DNA of 64,000 nt from Epiperipatus broadwayi (taxonomy: Eukaryota; Onychophora; Udeonychophora; Euonychophora; Peripatidae). Positions 34,001 through 47,024 of the stretch are shown in pieces. The notes below the pieces were generated by a model. It did no database searches and was not told the origin of the DNA. It was given only the letters and a program-made list of their open reading frames with translations. Position numbers and translations under genes: made by a program. The stretch covers positions 1,893,825 through 1,957,824 of the forward strand of contig JAQFVV010000064.1 in assembly GCA_028023455.1 (NCBI GenBank). Reading direction: 5' to 3'. Within the stretch, counting starts at the first letter, position 1, and each line of letters opens with the position of its first letter.

Positions 34001-35573
34001 TATTTTTCTGAATAGCATCTAACACTTTAAATTGTCCTTAGTAATTCCATAATTAATAATGCTTTGTTTTATATTCCGTCCTTATTGAAGAGAACCAAAA
34101 ATTACCAGCATTTCTGTCCTTCTATTCAATTTAAACAGAAATAGCTTACATTTTATTTCCTTAATTTAAAAATGCGCATTAGTTCCAGAAATATCAAATG
34201 AATGAATACTGTTATCTCCTTACAATGAACTTAAACATAATATGATCTATCAAAATAGACATATCCTTAGGTCTATGTATAATCTTCACAAAAACACAAC
34301 ACAAAAAATAGTGAGAAATTAGAATATATTCCGTGGTATAGTTCTGCATGCGTTTTCCATATATCAAAAAAAAAAGTTGCTTAATGATACAACAATAATA
34401 TTTATGTAAACCATTCTTATTTAAAATGGCAATTAAGTGAAATAATGTAGATTGCACGTTATTAACATACATTTTTAAAAGAGTAATAGTTATAAAGGGA
34501 TTAATTCAGAAATGTTTAAATCGAAGAGAGTATAGTTAAACTGACGCACCTTTTTTAAAGCCTTAGAATTGCATTTCTAATTAATTTTTTCCATAATAAA
34601 GTTCTTAAGTTCCTTTGGAAGTTTTACTCTAAAGTCTTTTCAAAGTCAATTTGACTTCAGTAACTGGCTTGAATTTCCCCAATAAAAATGAACCACTCTT
34701 TACTGGTTACAATTACATTACAAAAAGCAAATTTTTACACTGGAAATCTTTATTAAAAACTCTCTTTAGCTGAGTTCATTTGCCTTTCTACAAGGTTACT
34801 CCCAAGCATCTTTCTAACTAACTAATTACATATGCAAAAACAAATCTTTTCAAAAAAAAAAAAATCATTTAATTTTTAAAACTAAATGAAGACCAGAAAA
34901 AAAAAATACAAATAAAATAAATAGCTTTTACAAACTTGAAAGAAAAATGAATATTAATTAACTATCAAATAAAAATGATTAATAATTTATTCAGTTTATA
35001 AAATAATCCATTGATTTAACTATCTATTAATTATTGGAAAGAAATATATATTTGTTAAATTATTTAAGATAATTACTCTTATTTAAATGTTTTTATTGTG
35101 AATGTACTATTCTTTGCTGTTATTAAAGATGAATATAAAATGAAACATAATGCAGAGTCATACATGCATACTCATGCACTACAACCTAAATATTAAACTA
35201 TCTTAACTAAATATAATTGAAACTGCTATTAACTGTTGACAAAAGGATAAGAATTAATGAATAAAGGATTATGAAACCATTCAAATAATACTATACTAAC
35301 ACAGGATAACTTTGCATCTTTCTGACAAGATGTATCAATTCCATTAATAAACAACCCCCCTTCCTTACATTAAATACCTCATTAACCACAATAATACTAA
35401 TAAATACTTATAAAGTGGTCAATAAACTGCATAAGCAACCCATACCTAAGTTTTAAACAATCTCCAGCAAAAAAAAATTAAAATTCTAAGGCTATTTAAT
35501 TTTTTTTATATACAATATAACTATTTAATGCAGATACAAAGTATCTTAAACCCTTGTACCCATTCAGATGGTC

Positions 35574-35574
<1 letters not shown>
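31005..35574. other. No recognisable gene
   Basis: A 4.5-kb AT-rich stretch with no supported exon, RNA gene or element. It lies inside the block that separates pieces a and b of copy 2 of the duplicated tract. Confidence 0.5.

Positions 35575-35641
<67 letters not shown>
35575..35641 (+). repeat. (AT)n microsatellite
   Basis: Uninterrupted AT run at the left edge of piece b of copy 2. Confidence 0.95.
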
Positions 35642-35644
<3 letters not shown>

Positions 35645-37060
35645 CACACAGGCTGTCTCTGGTGTATATGTGTAATTTATATAAAAAATAAAAAGTAAAT
35701 ATACTCAAAAGATATTTACATAAATATTACAATGAAACTGACTAAAATAAGTAATCAGATGGATTATAATATTCTTGATATTTTAAAATAAATTATTTAA
35801 AATTAAGTATGAGCTGAAATATTAATTTTGTTTAAAAGAATACTAAAAAAAGGTCCACAGGGTCTTTCTTTTGATATACACCTGGGTCTTGTTTTATGTG
35901 GTAGATAGATTCCGCAGAAAACCTGCATTAAAAAAAATTTCACAAAAATAGATTATTTCTTGTGGGCCAAAATGTTTAAGATCAATAATTATTACATGTA
36001 ACATAAAACTGGTAGCAGTCATTTCTTCAATAATGAATATTTTTTATAAGACTATCTATGTATGAACCCTATCTACATACAAACACAAATGAAAGGAACT
36101 TACTGTTGAGAGAAATCCAATTGTATACATATATATTGTGTATATTGTTCAAGATAATAAATTCAGAACTAAGAGAAAGATTTTTATTATCATGAAAAAA
36201 ATAATTTGCTTTATATTAAGAAAAAAATCAGTTTCTTTTTTACAGTAGAAAAAGTTTATGTCATATTTAAATTGTTTTAAAGGAAAAAAATAGACTTATT
36301 TTATTCTTTAAAAAATCACTTATTTGTTTACTTATGAAGAGTGTTTATAAAAAAATCATTATTATATTTTTTTCAGTCAGGAAAATGACTTTGAATGAAT
36401 ATTTACTACTAAAAATAATCATTAGCAGCACAAGTGAAAATGTGATTGCAAGAATCCTAAAAAAGAACTTCAAATTCTCAAAGGAGATGAAACATTAGTG
36501 CTATTAGTTATAATATATATTTTGAATACAGGACTAATTTATAATTCCATACAAAAAAACCATTGTTGGGCAGAATCAGTTTGTGTTGAAAAGTTTTATT
36601 TAATATATAAAATTTCATTTAAGTTTATAAAAATTATTGACTAATTTACATTTAATGAAATATAAATATAAATGCAAAGTGTTTGAAATATATTATTAAA
36701 TTCTTTTATTTAACTTACTTTCATTAAATGTTTCATTGTGTGCTTATTTGTCACTTAGATATAATTTAAGTAAGATGTATAAGAGGGCAGTATAGAGATT
36801 TTTTTGGTTTCAATTTAAAGCTTTAAAAATCAAGTTTAAACATTTTATAAGTAATACATGGATATTGTTTTCTATCAGTTGAAAATAATTAGTGTACAAC
36901 TTAAAAGTACAACTGTACATATTAAAGAAAGTTTGTTTACAATATAGTTTTATTAGGCATTTATTAATAATAAATTTGAAAGCTGGTTTTAGAATTTCAA
37001 TATATTTTAACTAATGCATGTGATTTTTTGTTTCAAATTAAAGCTTATTTCAGTATATTG
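35642..37060 (+). repeat. Duplicated tract, copy 2, piece b (array-free site)
   Basis: Matches 5,570-5,640 continuing directly into 8,090-9,600 of copy 1. At 35,696-35,720 the sequence runs straight through the position where copy 1 carries the 2.45-kb ribozyme array, and around 36,115-36,160 it lacks the solo hammerhead element. It thus represents both unoccupied sites. Confidence 0.75.
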
Positions 37061-37860
37061 GCACTGGGTAAGATTTAAAAGTTAAAAAAAATCATCAATG
37101 GATGTAATTTAGTTTTTTTTATTAGTTAGTATAATGTATATATTTTTTATGTGTACAATGAAAGCTATTTGTGTTTAATATTATCTATTTAATTAAAATT
37201 AAAATTGGAAGGAATAGAAATGCATACAGATTACTAATTTAGATAAGAAAAAAAAAGAAATTATAAATGCAAGAGGTTACAATCAGAGTAAAACCTTTTA
37301 AATGATAATTAAAGATAGCTGAAATAATTTATAATAAAAAACTTTGTAACTAAAAAGTAATAAGGAATGTACAAGATTATCAACTTGTATTTTGATAATA
37401 AAACAAAAGATAAAATATGTGCAGAAATCTCAAAACTGGTTGAAGGCCTGTGGTGCTGTTTTTTTTTTTTGGCTGTCTCATACTTTCTGGGTGGAGAGAT
37501 GAGGGTGTAATCTCTTGTTCTCACAAAGGTGGTTAGATGTTTTCATCCAGGATGACTCATATGCTGAAGCAAGGCATGAATGGAAAATGAAGTGTTTGCT
37601 GACATCTTTCATCATAAAGAGGCCATTTCAAAAAGCTTTCAAGTCCTACTTTAAAATGGACCAGGAACATGAAAATGTCAATGGAATAAACTAACAACAA
37701 GCTCTTTATTAGAAAAAACATCCATGGTGTAATCAAGATCTACATATACCTATGAAATTTATCGGTAAGCTAATATTCAAACCTTACTTGTGACTAATTA
37801 AATGTTTGCAAACAAAATTTAAGTATAAACTTTAATTACAAATTTCATATACCAATAAAG
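37050..37860 (+). repeat. Old repeat, shared with 26,450-27,250
   Basis: Diverged, colinear partner of 26,450-27,250. It follows immediately on piece b of copy 2 and begins the ~9-kb block not present in copy 1. Confidence 0.5.
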
Positions 37861-38700
37861 ACCTTTTATCCATGGATTGCTTTCTAGAAGAAACTTAAGA
37901 AAAAAATGGAAATAAAAACTATTTGAATTTAAGAAATTATTGTTCTAGAAATAAGAGATTAATTTGAATGATGTCTATGCTTATAAATTTGTTGAAAGTA
38001 TTTCATTTAATAGCAATAATATTTGCAATGATGGAAAGGGTGAAGAAAAATATGATTTTATTTTTTTGCCATTTAAATTGTCTTCCTATGAAATTGTAAA
38101 TAGATATAATAATTTGTTTAGAAATAAAAAAAATTGTTAGAACAGGAGTATAATTTTGAATAATTTTTAACATAATATACAGGAAATTTTTGAAACAAAA
38201 ACTATTTCTGGAATAGTGTGTATTATCCCTTGATTTTGGAAGATGGCATATACAGGTCAGAGTATTTTGAGTTGAAATGAAAGAATAAAGGTATATAAAA
38301 GTAGGGTTAGAAATAAAATATCTTAGTTCTGCTTTATATATACATGAAAAAGATAAAGGCCACACTATTAATTTTGATAAAGCAAAGATTGTCTTCTTTG
38401 AGAGACATAAAAGAAAATGATAAATTAAAAAATCTTTATTACTAAAATTGTATGATTCTGAAGCAAATAACTTATTTAAGGGTTCTTTTAACAATTAGAG
38501 TGTATGGGAAGTAAGTAGAATTGTGGAAAATGTTTATTATAAATATGTTGTTATTTTGTAGTTCTTTACATTTGAGAAGTCTGCTTGTAGTGGTGAAATT
38601 ATTGATAATGATTATAGTTTATTTTCTTGGCTAGTCTGTTTGGGTTCTGAATTTGGGGTAATTTTGATTATATTGTACCGTCCATAAACCATCCATGAAT

Positions 38701-39982
38701 ATAAAAGTTTAAAACACACATATATATTCTGTGGTACATATGAAATAATTTATTAATAAATGATCAAAGTAATTTTAAAAGGAAAGAAAAGTGGTAATAA
38801 TGAAATACAAATTATAATATGTTTAAAGGGTTTTTTTAAAGGCGAACTTGCAAAAGTAACATATTGCATCATCTTCTCATTTAAAAAAATAAAAGAGAGT
38901 TTTAATATTAAAGGAGTAGTAAGGGGGGGGGATTAATTCTAAGTAAAAAGTTAAAACTAGCTTTTTCTTTTTATAAATCTAAAAAAAAAAAAAACAAATG
39001 TGTAAAAATAAAATGTAACTAAAAATATAATTTGTATAAAGAAAAACTATTAAATTTGCAATCAATTAGAGATTCCTTTTCTGATAAAGATACAAAGGAA
39101 AAGACTACAGATATTATTTTATCAAAACATTAGATTAATCTAAGCAAAAAATTAGATTAAAACAGAATACAAAATTAATTGAGACAATATAAAACTAATT
39201 AAACCAGATTGAAGGATGATAAATAGAAACAATGCGAAAAAAGCATCTAAAAGAAATGAAGGATTCATTCATTATCATTATTATTGCCAGTTAGATTATA
39301 TCAGGCTTAGCACAATTATCATTCAATATGCTTGTCTTATAAAAAGCTTTTAATGAAAAAAAAGATAGTGAAAGGCCATCAACATTTCCAACATGTGGGT
39401 GCATCTATCTATATTTACTGAAGCTCAACCTAGTAGCATGAATTGCTAAACAATGACTAAAACATGCAACAAGCCTTTGACCCCAATTATTAATGCCATC
39501 AAATGTTGTCCACCTGGAATTCTGTGAACTACTGAAACTCCTTCACTGTAAACTGGAAAGTCAAGAAGCCAAACTGTCAATGGAAAGAAAGGCCAATTGG
39601 TTGGTAATTGACAAATCAGGAAATAAATGAGGGACTCTACCCATGAGACTGTGATATGCATTCTGAAAAGTTCTAGATAAATCTAATCTTCATTATCCCA
39701 TTCTAAAAAATTGAACATTTATTTGAATAAACTTTAATAATTCCAACCAAAGTAATCATTAATATTGCATCCATAAATTCTTATTATATTATATTATAAC
39801 TATGTATGTGTATATATGTAAATTTATAATAAGTTTTAATTATGAGTGTGGGTAAATAAAATATATGCGTAATTGTTGTTGGATCAATTTTCTCTTCTAT
39901 TACTGCATCACTAATAGATTAAGTTACAGTGAATTATAAATATTGGGCAAGTGTGTTAAAGATCCCCCTCATAATTAAAGAA
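38701..39982 (+). repeat. 1.28-kb direct repeat, left copy
   Basis: Aligns along its whole length with 43,041-44,358, with many point differences and small indels (shared landmarks: AAAACACA near the start, TATTGGGCAA and GTGTTAAAGATC near the end). It could be a long terminal repeat of a decayed retrotransposon or a tandem duplication. Ends do not show TG...CA and no flanking duplication was seen. Confidence 0.75.
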
Positions 39983-42900
39983 GATCTATATCAAACACAA
40001 GGTTGTATACCTGTCATCCAAGCATGCTGAGTATATAACCTGTAGTCAAGGAGCACCTGAGCTGAAGCTTCAAAATAAATAAAATGCTTTGGATGGCAGA
40101 CATTTGAATATGCAGCTGAGAAGTGCTACAGCCTGAAAATGTGACTGTAAGTTATACTTTGTATAGCCTTGATCTGGTTATAGGTGCTTCTGGTGTTTCA
40201 TTGACCATGGTATTATACTTTTCTTCTTGAAGTGCCAGTCTGCTGCAGTAGTAAGAGAACAGCTGAAGTAAAAATTGAGATTTTAAATATGAATACAGAA
40301 TCATTTTTTCCCCACATGATTCAATTGGGTTTTCAATATAGGTGCCAATGTGCCCCAGATTACCAGAGTAATTATAAACCTAATTGAAATTAAAAAGATC
40401 ACAATTAAATTTCCAATTAAATGCTAAATTGTGTTATTATAAAAGTAAAATTGGTAAGCAGTACAAGAAGAGAGTAGATCAAAGCAAACAAATTTTAACA
40501 TTAAGGAGTAAAATATAAATAAAAAGGACAGAGTCTAGAGTGATAAATATTCTATACAGATTAGGGGTATTGATAGTAAGGTGGAAACCAGAAAGGACTA
40601 GGGGGTTGGAGGTGGTCATATACTTATTTTTATTTTAAATATATGTAAAACAAAATGTATGTATAAAGAAAACTAGAAATAATTAATGCACACCAGGGCA
40701 AAAAGCAAAAATGGAGACTCAACACAGACAAGAAAAACTAAACAGAGAGAAAGAGGAAGCAAACAAGGAAATAGAAAAAGGAATATAAATACAGAAGTAA
40801 TGACAGAAATGCTGAGAAAAGAAATAAAATATTGGGGATTAAAAATGAGGATAGCATGATGAGAAGTAAGGAAAGTAATAGATAGCATAAGAACTGATAT
40901 GGATGTGTACATAAATTAGAGAATGAGCGGGAAAAAATGAAAAAGGAACAGGAAATAACAGATATAAGTAAATGAACAGAAAAAGTTGGTGCAGTAAAAT
41001 TCAAACGCAAAAAGAATACAGTCAAATCAGAAATCAAGAAGGGTGAAAATATTGAAAGTATGGAGGAGAAAAGTGTGGATATGTATGCATATGTCATGGT
41101 TCAACCACTGTAAAACAATTTTAAAAAATAAAAGTATTTTTAAAGTACACAGGGGAAGCCCCAATGGAACACCTAAGGAACCTGGAATGATATTTCACAT
41201 TGAACAAATTGAGTGAAAAAGCCATAGTCATCATAGCTCATAGTCATATTCAGAGTAATGCTCAATTCTGGTGGGACACAGTGACATTCAGAGAATATAA
41301 GCAGCCATTATTGGTGAGGCATTGGGGTGATGAGTATTAGTAAAATATGTAGCACAGGACAAATAGCAGACTGGGGAATTATTTACCACATTTCCACTGA
41401 CAAGTGGTGAAATTAAGCTCAATAATGGCAAATCCATTACATGATCAGCAAATTGTACAGATAGTAACACTAGCTTACCTCATAATGTCAAACAGATGCT
41501 GATTGGAAGGGAACAGAAAACTATGGAGCAAATGGCTAAGTTACTTAGAGCATTTGATAGTGCTAGACCAATGAATGAAAGCAAGAAAATGGAATTCATG
41601 CCTGGGGAAAAAGAGAAAAGGATAAGGGATAGAGTTAGAGAACCTGGTAATCTAAAAGCAAAGGGAGATAATAGATATGCTAGCTGGAAACCAGAAACCA
41701 ACTGCCTAGAACACCAAGCCTGGCCTCAAAATAGATTATAATTCTATGGTCTGAGTGGATTTGTAAAAAATATAAAAGTCACACCTGACATGTGATAAGA
41801 AAAGCTACATTAATGGGACAGTCTTTTAAGTAATAAATAATAAATTAATACCTGGATTACATGAAAATGGAAGTAACATTAATTAAATAAAAGGTTTTGT
41901 TTGGGAAGATTAATATAAATAATGGCCAATTAGTAAATTAATAACTGAAGGGAGAGGTAAAGGAATTTTTTTTAATAAAAAATAAAGGAATAAATAGTTT
42001 AAATAGAATAATGTTATGGGGGTTAATATGTGATAATAGAAATAAATGAAATGCAATAAAATGTTTTTAAGAATTAATAATGGAGATAAACTGAAGTAAA
42101 AGGTTTTTTTTTAAAAAAACATGAATATGCAGCAATAATAATAAAATAAAATAAATAGAACCTTGTATGACTCTAGAATAAAAATAAATAAAAATAATGT
42201 TTAGTATAAGCACTGACTGTCAGATCAATTGGAGTTGGAAAAGGGGGGTGAAGTGAGAAATTGAAGAATGATGAAAGATAACTATAGACTGTTGAGCTGT
42301 GTGGAAATAGTACGCATAACAGATTAAACAGGGGAATAGTCCTCAGCATGAGGATCAAGTAGAGTGATTCCTGGGCCCAACCAAATTTTATTGGTAATAA
42401 TCCCACTTTCTTATTTCAAATATGTGCATTGGAAGAGTAGCAGTATAAGTTGCAAATCAGTTCTTTAAGGAAAAGTTCCTCATGTCATAATAAATATTGT
42501 TAATAGTGTAAGCCACACGATCAATCAATGAATCCTGCCATTTTCAAGTAATTCCATTTTATATTCTAGGATAAGACCATAGAAGAGAGGTCATGGGCTT
42601 ATTCAATTGGCTTGTAAAAAAATTTCAGCATAGAAATATTTTTTTTGTTTTTTAGCACATGTTGGATATAAGCCAGATGTATTCTCCAATCTGCTGCATT
42701 CAAACAGCGCTTTACAAGTCAGAAAAAAGTATGTTGCTCCTTGTGGTCATCACACATGACATCTTGTTGCAATCAAAATTGAGTACAGCCTGAAAAGAAG
42801 AGTAGTGTAACAAAGGTCATATTCATTAGTTTATCTATCTTATCAATTCCAAGACTTATTTGACAGAAAAGAGTACATAAAAAAATAGAAGTTAGAATCC

Positions 42901-43040
42901 ATAATATTTAAGACAAAATAATAAGTAATAATTAAAGGAGGAAAAGTTGAAGGAAAACTATAAATAAATTATTAAAGATAAAATAGTTGATTTGACACAT
43001 TTAACCTCTCAAACTAAGGTGGGGATGGGAAATACTACCA
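39983..43040. other. Sequence between the 1.3-kb direct repeats
   Basis: No protein domain recognised. One plus-strand open stretch (41,496-41,741) encodes 81 charged residues (MLIGREQKTMEQMAKLLRAF at its start) and may be a remnant of a structural (gag-like) region, but this is speculation. The purine-rich part 40,680-41,060 produces only spurious frames. Confidence 0.3.
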
Positions 43041-44358
43041 ATAAATATATAAAACACAGATATATTCTGCAGTAAACATGAAATCATTTATTAATATATG
43101 ATCAAATTAATTTTAAAAGGAAAGAATAGTGGTAATAATGAAATACAAATTATATGTTTTAAAGAGGTTTTTTTTTTCATGCAAACTTGCAAAAATAAAA
43201 TATTGTGTCATCTTGTCATTTAAAAAAATAAAGGAGAGTTTTAATATTAAACAGTGAGTGGGAAAGAGGGAGGAGGTTAATTCTAAGTAAAAAGTTAAAA
43301 CTAGCTTTTCCTATTTATAAATTTAAAAAAAAAGAGAAATGTGTACAAATAAAATTGAATTAAAAATATAATTTGTATAAAGAAAAACTTTTAAATTTAC
43401 AATCCATTAGAGATTACTTGGCTGATAAAGAGACAGAGGAAAAGACTACAGATGTTATCTTATCAAAACATTAGATTAATCTAAGCAAGAAATTAGATTA
43501 AAATGGAATATGAAATTAATTAAAAAATATAAAATTAATTAAACCAGATTGAAGAATGATAAATAGAAACAATGAGAAAAAAGCATATAAAAGGAATGAG
43601 TGATTAATTCATTCATTGTCATTATTATTGCCTGCTAAATTACTTTAGTAACAGCAAAATTATAATATACCTGTCTTATAAGAAACTTTTAATGAAGAAA
43701 AGATGGCAAAAGGCCGTCAACATTTTCAGCATGCAGGTGGAATTACCAATATTTACTGAAGGTCAATCTAGCAGCATGAATTTGCAAACAATGACCAAAG
43801 TGTGTGTCTCAGCCTTGATCCCAGTTCTAAATACCATCAGATGTTATCCACCTGGAACTCACGCCTGCCTTATGATCTGTGAACTATTGAAAATCTCTTT
43901 CCTTTATTGTAAACTCGAAATCAAGAAGAAGTCAAATCATCAATAGAAAAAAAGGCCAGCTGGTTGGTAATTGAAAAATCAGGAAATAAGCAAGGGACTG
44001 TATCCATGAGAGTGTGACATGCTATCTGTAAAATCCTAGGTAAATATAAACCTCATTATTCGATTCTAAAAATTTGAACATTTATTTGAATGAAAGACTT
44101 TAATGAACTTTAATAACTTCAGCCAAAGAAATCTTTAATATTGTATCCATAAATTTATATTATATTATAACTATGTGTGCGTATATGTAAATTTATTATA
44201 ATATGTTTTAATTATGAGTGTGAGTAAATAAAATATTTGTTTGTGTAATTGTTGCTAGATCAATTTTCTCTTTTATAACTGTATCACTAATAGGTTAAGT
44301 TGTAGTGAATTATAAGTATTGGGCAATTGTGTTAAAGATCTCCCTTACAATAAAAAAG
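43041..44358 (+). repeat. 1.3-kb direct repeat, right copy
   Basis: Partner of 38,701-39,982, about 4.3 kb downstream in the same orientation. An 84-residue open frame at 43,692-43,946 is not kept in the left copy (which has stops and shifts there), so it is unlikely to be coding. Confidence 0.75.
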
Positions 44359-44654
44359 CGCTGCATACTGACTATATAAAGCTTAAAGAATGAGCCTAAT
44401 AAACAATATGAGGGTGAAAATTTTTGCAGTTAATCTTTACTAAACATCTTTACAGTATATGTTTACACTATATGCATATGTTGTAGTTGTTTTAATACTT
44501 CAGAGTTTCAGAAAATATTGCAAAAGTAATAAGAGGAAAGTACGAAAAAAGGACTAAAAATAAAAACTAAAAAAAACTAGTGTTCAATAAATTTTCTCAG
44601 CTGAAGAATATACAGATTGAAAATTAAGTATTAAAAAAAGTTAACAATCAAATA

Positions 44655-45135
44655 TGCAATTAATCATATGATTAAACTTGGATAAAGTGTTTTTTTTATT
44701 AAAAATATTATAAATAAATGAAAATATGCCTATGATTTTTTAAAAAGAAAAATGTTTATATTTCCATTTTACTATTTTTTTATATATCAATCTGTGACTT
44801 GGGCATTTCACAGAAGAGGAGTTAATATATTTCAGACCACATAATGAAATATGGATGCTACAGAAAGGAATAAATAATGAACTAAATGAGTGAATGAACA
44901 AATAGGTATTACTGACGTCACTGAAAGAATTAAGAAATCAAAATATGAATAATTGAATTTTTGAATTGAATCCCAGGAAATTGTAAAAGATTTAGAATGA
45001 GTCAACATATAATATGGATGGATGAAATAGAAAAACTTCTAGGAAAAGATGGGTTAAGAGTCAGACAAACTGGAATAAACTTGGAAATAATTTTATTCTG
45101 CAATGGATTAAAAATAGGTAAAATAATGATGATAT
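44655..45135 (+). pseudogene. Decayed RTE 3' fragment
   Basis: Plus-strand traces follow the intact RTE: INHMIKLG (44,660) for INHRIKLG, HRRGVNIFQTT (44,810) for NRRAIQRLQTT, NEQIGITDVTERIKK (44,895) for RQQTGVTDLIEKIKR, then a C-terminal region ending near a short GAT-containing tail. Numerous frameshifts. Confidence 0.65.
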
Positions 45136-45999
45136 ATTATATACTCCTAAATAATTTATGATTACAGATTATAAAGTAATATTTTTGTTGTGTAAACACA
45201 CTAAAATTATGTAAATTCTGTACACTTCACACATATAGAATATACACATAATGTATGATTATACTTATTGTAATATTCTGTGAAGTTTAGCCAAAGGTTC
45301 TAGATTTGATTATTGATAAGATGAGTAATGCAATAAAATCTTTATTCAGAACTACTTCAATAAAACTGCTGAATGCTGCACATTTACCATGTTCATATAT
45401 CACATGATCTCCCTAGCAAATAATCATACACCTATTTCATAAGCATCAGAATATTAGTTATGTACAGAAACATGGCATTATAAGGATGTAAATTGGTGTC
45501 ACAGTTACATTCCCATTATTTATAAAGAGATTGACTTACATCTAATCGTGTAAACTAGAATTAAAACATATATTGATTGATATTAATTCTGAAAATAATT
45601 GCTACATACCTTTATTTTTCAAAGAAATGTACACTTTGATGAGAAGATGATTTCAAGTAATGAAGAAGATAGAGAGAGAGAGATTTGTTGTAAAGAAAAT
45701 GTCTTTCATCTGACACAATGTTTTCATTGCATTTTCTTAAGTTTGGGTTTTATTGAAACTGAAAATTAAAAATCATCCATTTCCTTAGAGTTTGCTTATT
45801 TCTCTAGTTTTATTTTTGTAAAATGAAATTAAATATTTGTTTCCTAATGAAAATATTTTACTTATATTAAAATTTATTGAGCAACATCTTTTATCAAAAA
45901 AGAAATTTAGATTAAATATATAGTACAAACAAAAACTTAAAGTAGAAGTGGTGTTTTTATGACTGTGAATCACTTTCTATCATTACATTGAAGTTAAAA

Positions 46000-47020
46000 A
46001 TTAAAGTTTTAGATTTCAAATAGTGTTTTATTTATTTAAATGTATTTCTTTTTCAAATGTGCAATATTAATTTAAGTTTAATTGACTATTATATTTTACT
46101 ATCATTTGTTCTGATTATTTGTTTCAATTTATTACTCCCTTTTTTATTTGCAAAGTTAATGTATTAAATTTAAAAATTTTTACATTTAATATTCAAATGA
46201 ATAAATTAAATTATATAAATCATTTGTGAAGATTAACAACTTCTTCATTGAAAATAATAAGCACAAATATTTACCAAATTGTTCTCTATAGTGAGATTAT
46301 AGACTACAATTAATCTATTGCTTTACTTTTTGAATTTTTTGGCTTTTCTAAAAATAAAATCATAATTTAGTCAAGTGTTGGTGGCTGAGCAGTCAGCATA
46401 GCTGCCTTACAAGCAGTTGTTCTGAGTTCACGGGTTCGCTTTCCAGCCAATGCTTTGACACATGAAAAAAAAATCATAATGTAAAACAATTTACGAAAAA
46501 AAAAAAAAAAATCTATATGCACACAAGTACATATGGACACATACCATTTTTTACTGAGTATTTAAGCAAAAATTTTACAATAGCATAATTAAGTTGATTT
46601 GTTCATAGTATGTTATGTTGCTGTTATTGAATGCTATCTAATTAATAAAACAATTATGGCACTCTAAAAAGATAACTATGAAAATCTGTAGACATTGTAA
46701 TCCAATACCAGTAATCCAAATATATGCATACACAACTAATTGTAAATGAAGCTAATTAATATTCTGTCTTTATTTTATTTTTAGGGTAATCAGAAAAACC
46801 AATATTTGACTATGGACCTTGATTCAAGAAACACAACTCACTGTTTTGTATTAGATTAGTATCTACAATTTTTCATTGTCCATTTATAATTTGTATTTTT
46901 ATTTGTATTTTGGTCTTAAATAAATGTATTGCAATTTTAATATCTTTGAAATTGTATGATTCCTGCATGCCTTTTATTTAAATTGTGTCTGTTTCCAATT
47001 TCTAATGATAACAATCATAA
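46000..47020 (+). repeat. Duplicated tract, copy 2, piece c
   Basis: Matches about 9,690-10,460 of copy 1, for example CAAAGTTAATGTA near 46,152 and 9,720 and the CCATTT.TA.TTTGTATTT region near 46,880 and 10,345. It contains a SINE that copy 1 lacks. Confidence 0.75.
46367..46469 (+). mobile_element. tRNA-derived SINE with target duplication
   Basis: A ~100-bp tRNA-like unit: A box TGGCTGAGCAGTC, an anticodon-arm-like hairpin GCTGC-CTTACAA-GCAGT, and B box GGGTTCGCTTTCC, followed by a short GACACATG stretch and an A-rich tail. AAAATCATAAT flanks both sides (46,356-46,366 and 46,470-46,480). Copy 1 at about 9,940-9,970 keeps the unoccupied site. The hairpin loop carries TAC, suggesting descent from a valine tRNA, though the body is too altered to be certain. 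Confidence 0.85.
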
Positions 47021-47024
47021 TCCA

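Noticed and set aside
38003-38494. 163-residue minus-strand open frame
   Set aside because: Composition is that expected from AT-rich DNA (Phe, Ile, Lys, Asn, Tyr), no domain or splice context is visible, and the opposite strand is equally uninformative. I cannot exclude it but see no support.
40673-41097. Two overlapping hydrophobic minus-strand frames resembling membrane proteins
   Set aside because: They arise from a purine-rich plus strand (AGA/GAA-rich), which always gives Ser/Leu/Phe-rich antisense frames. No conserved motif.
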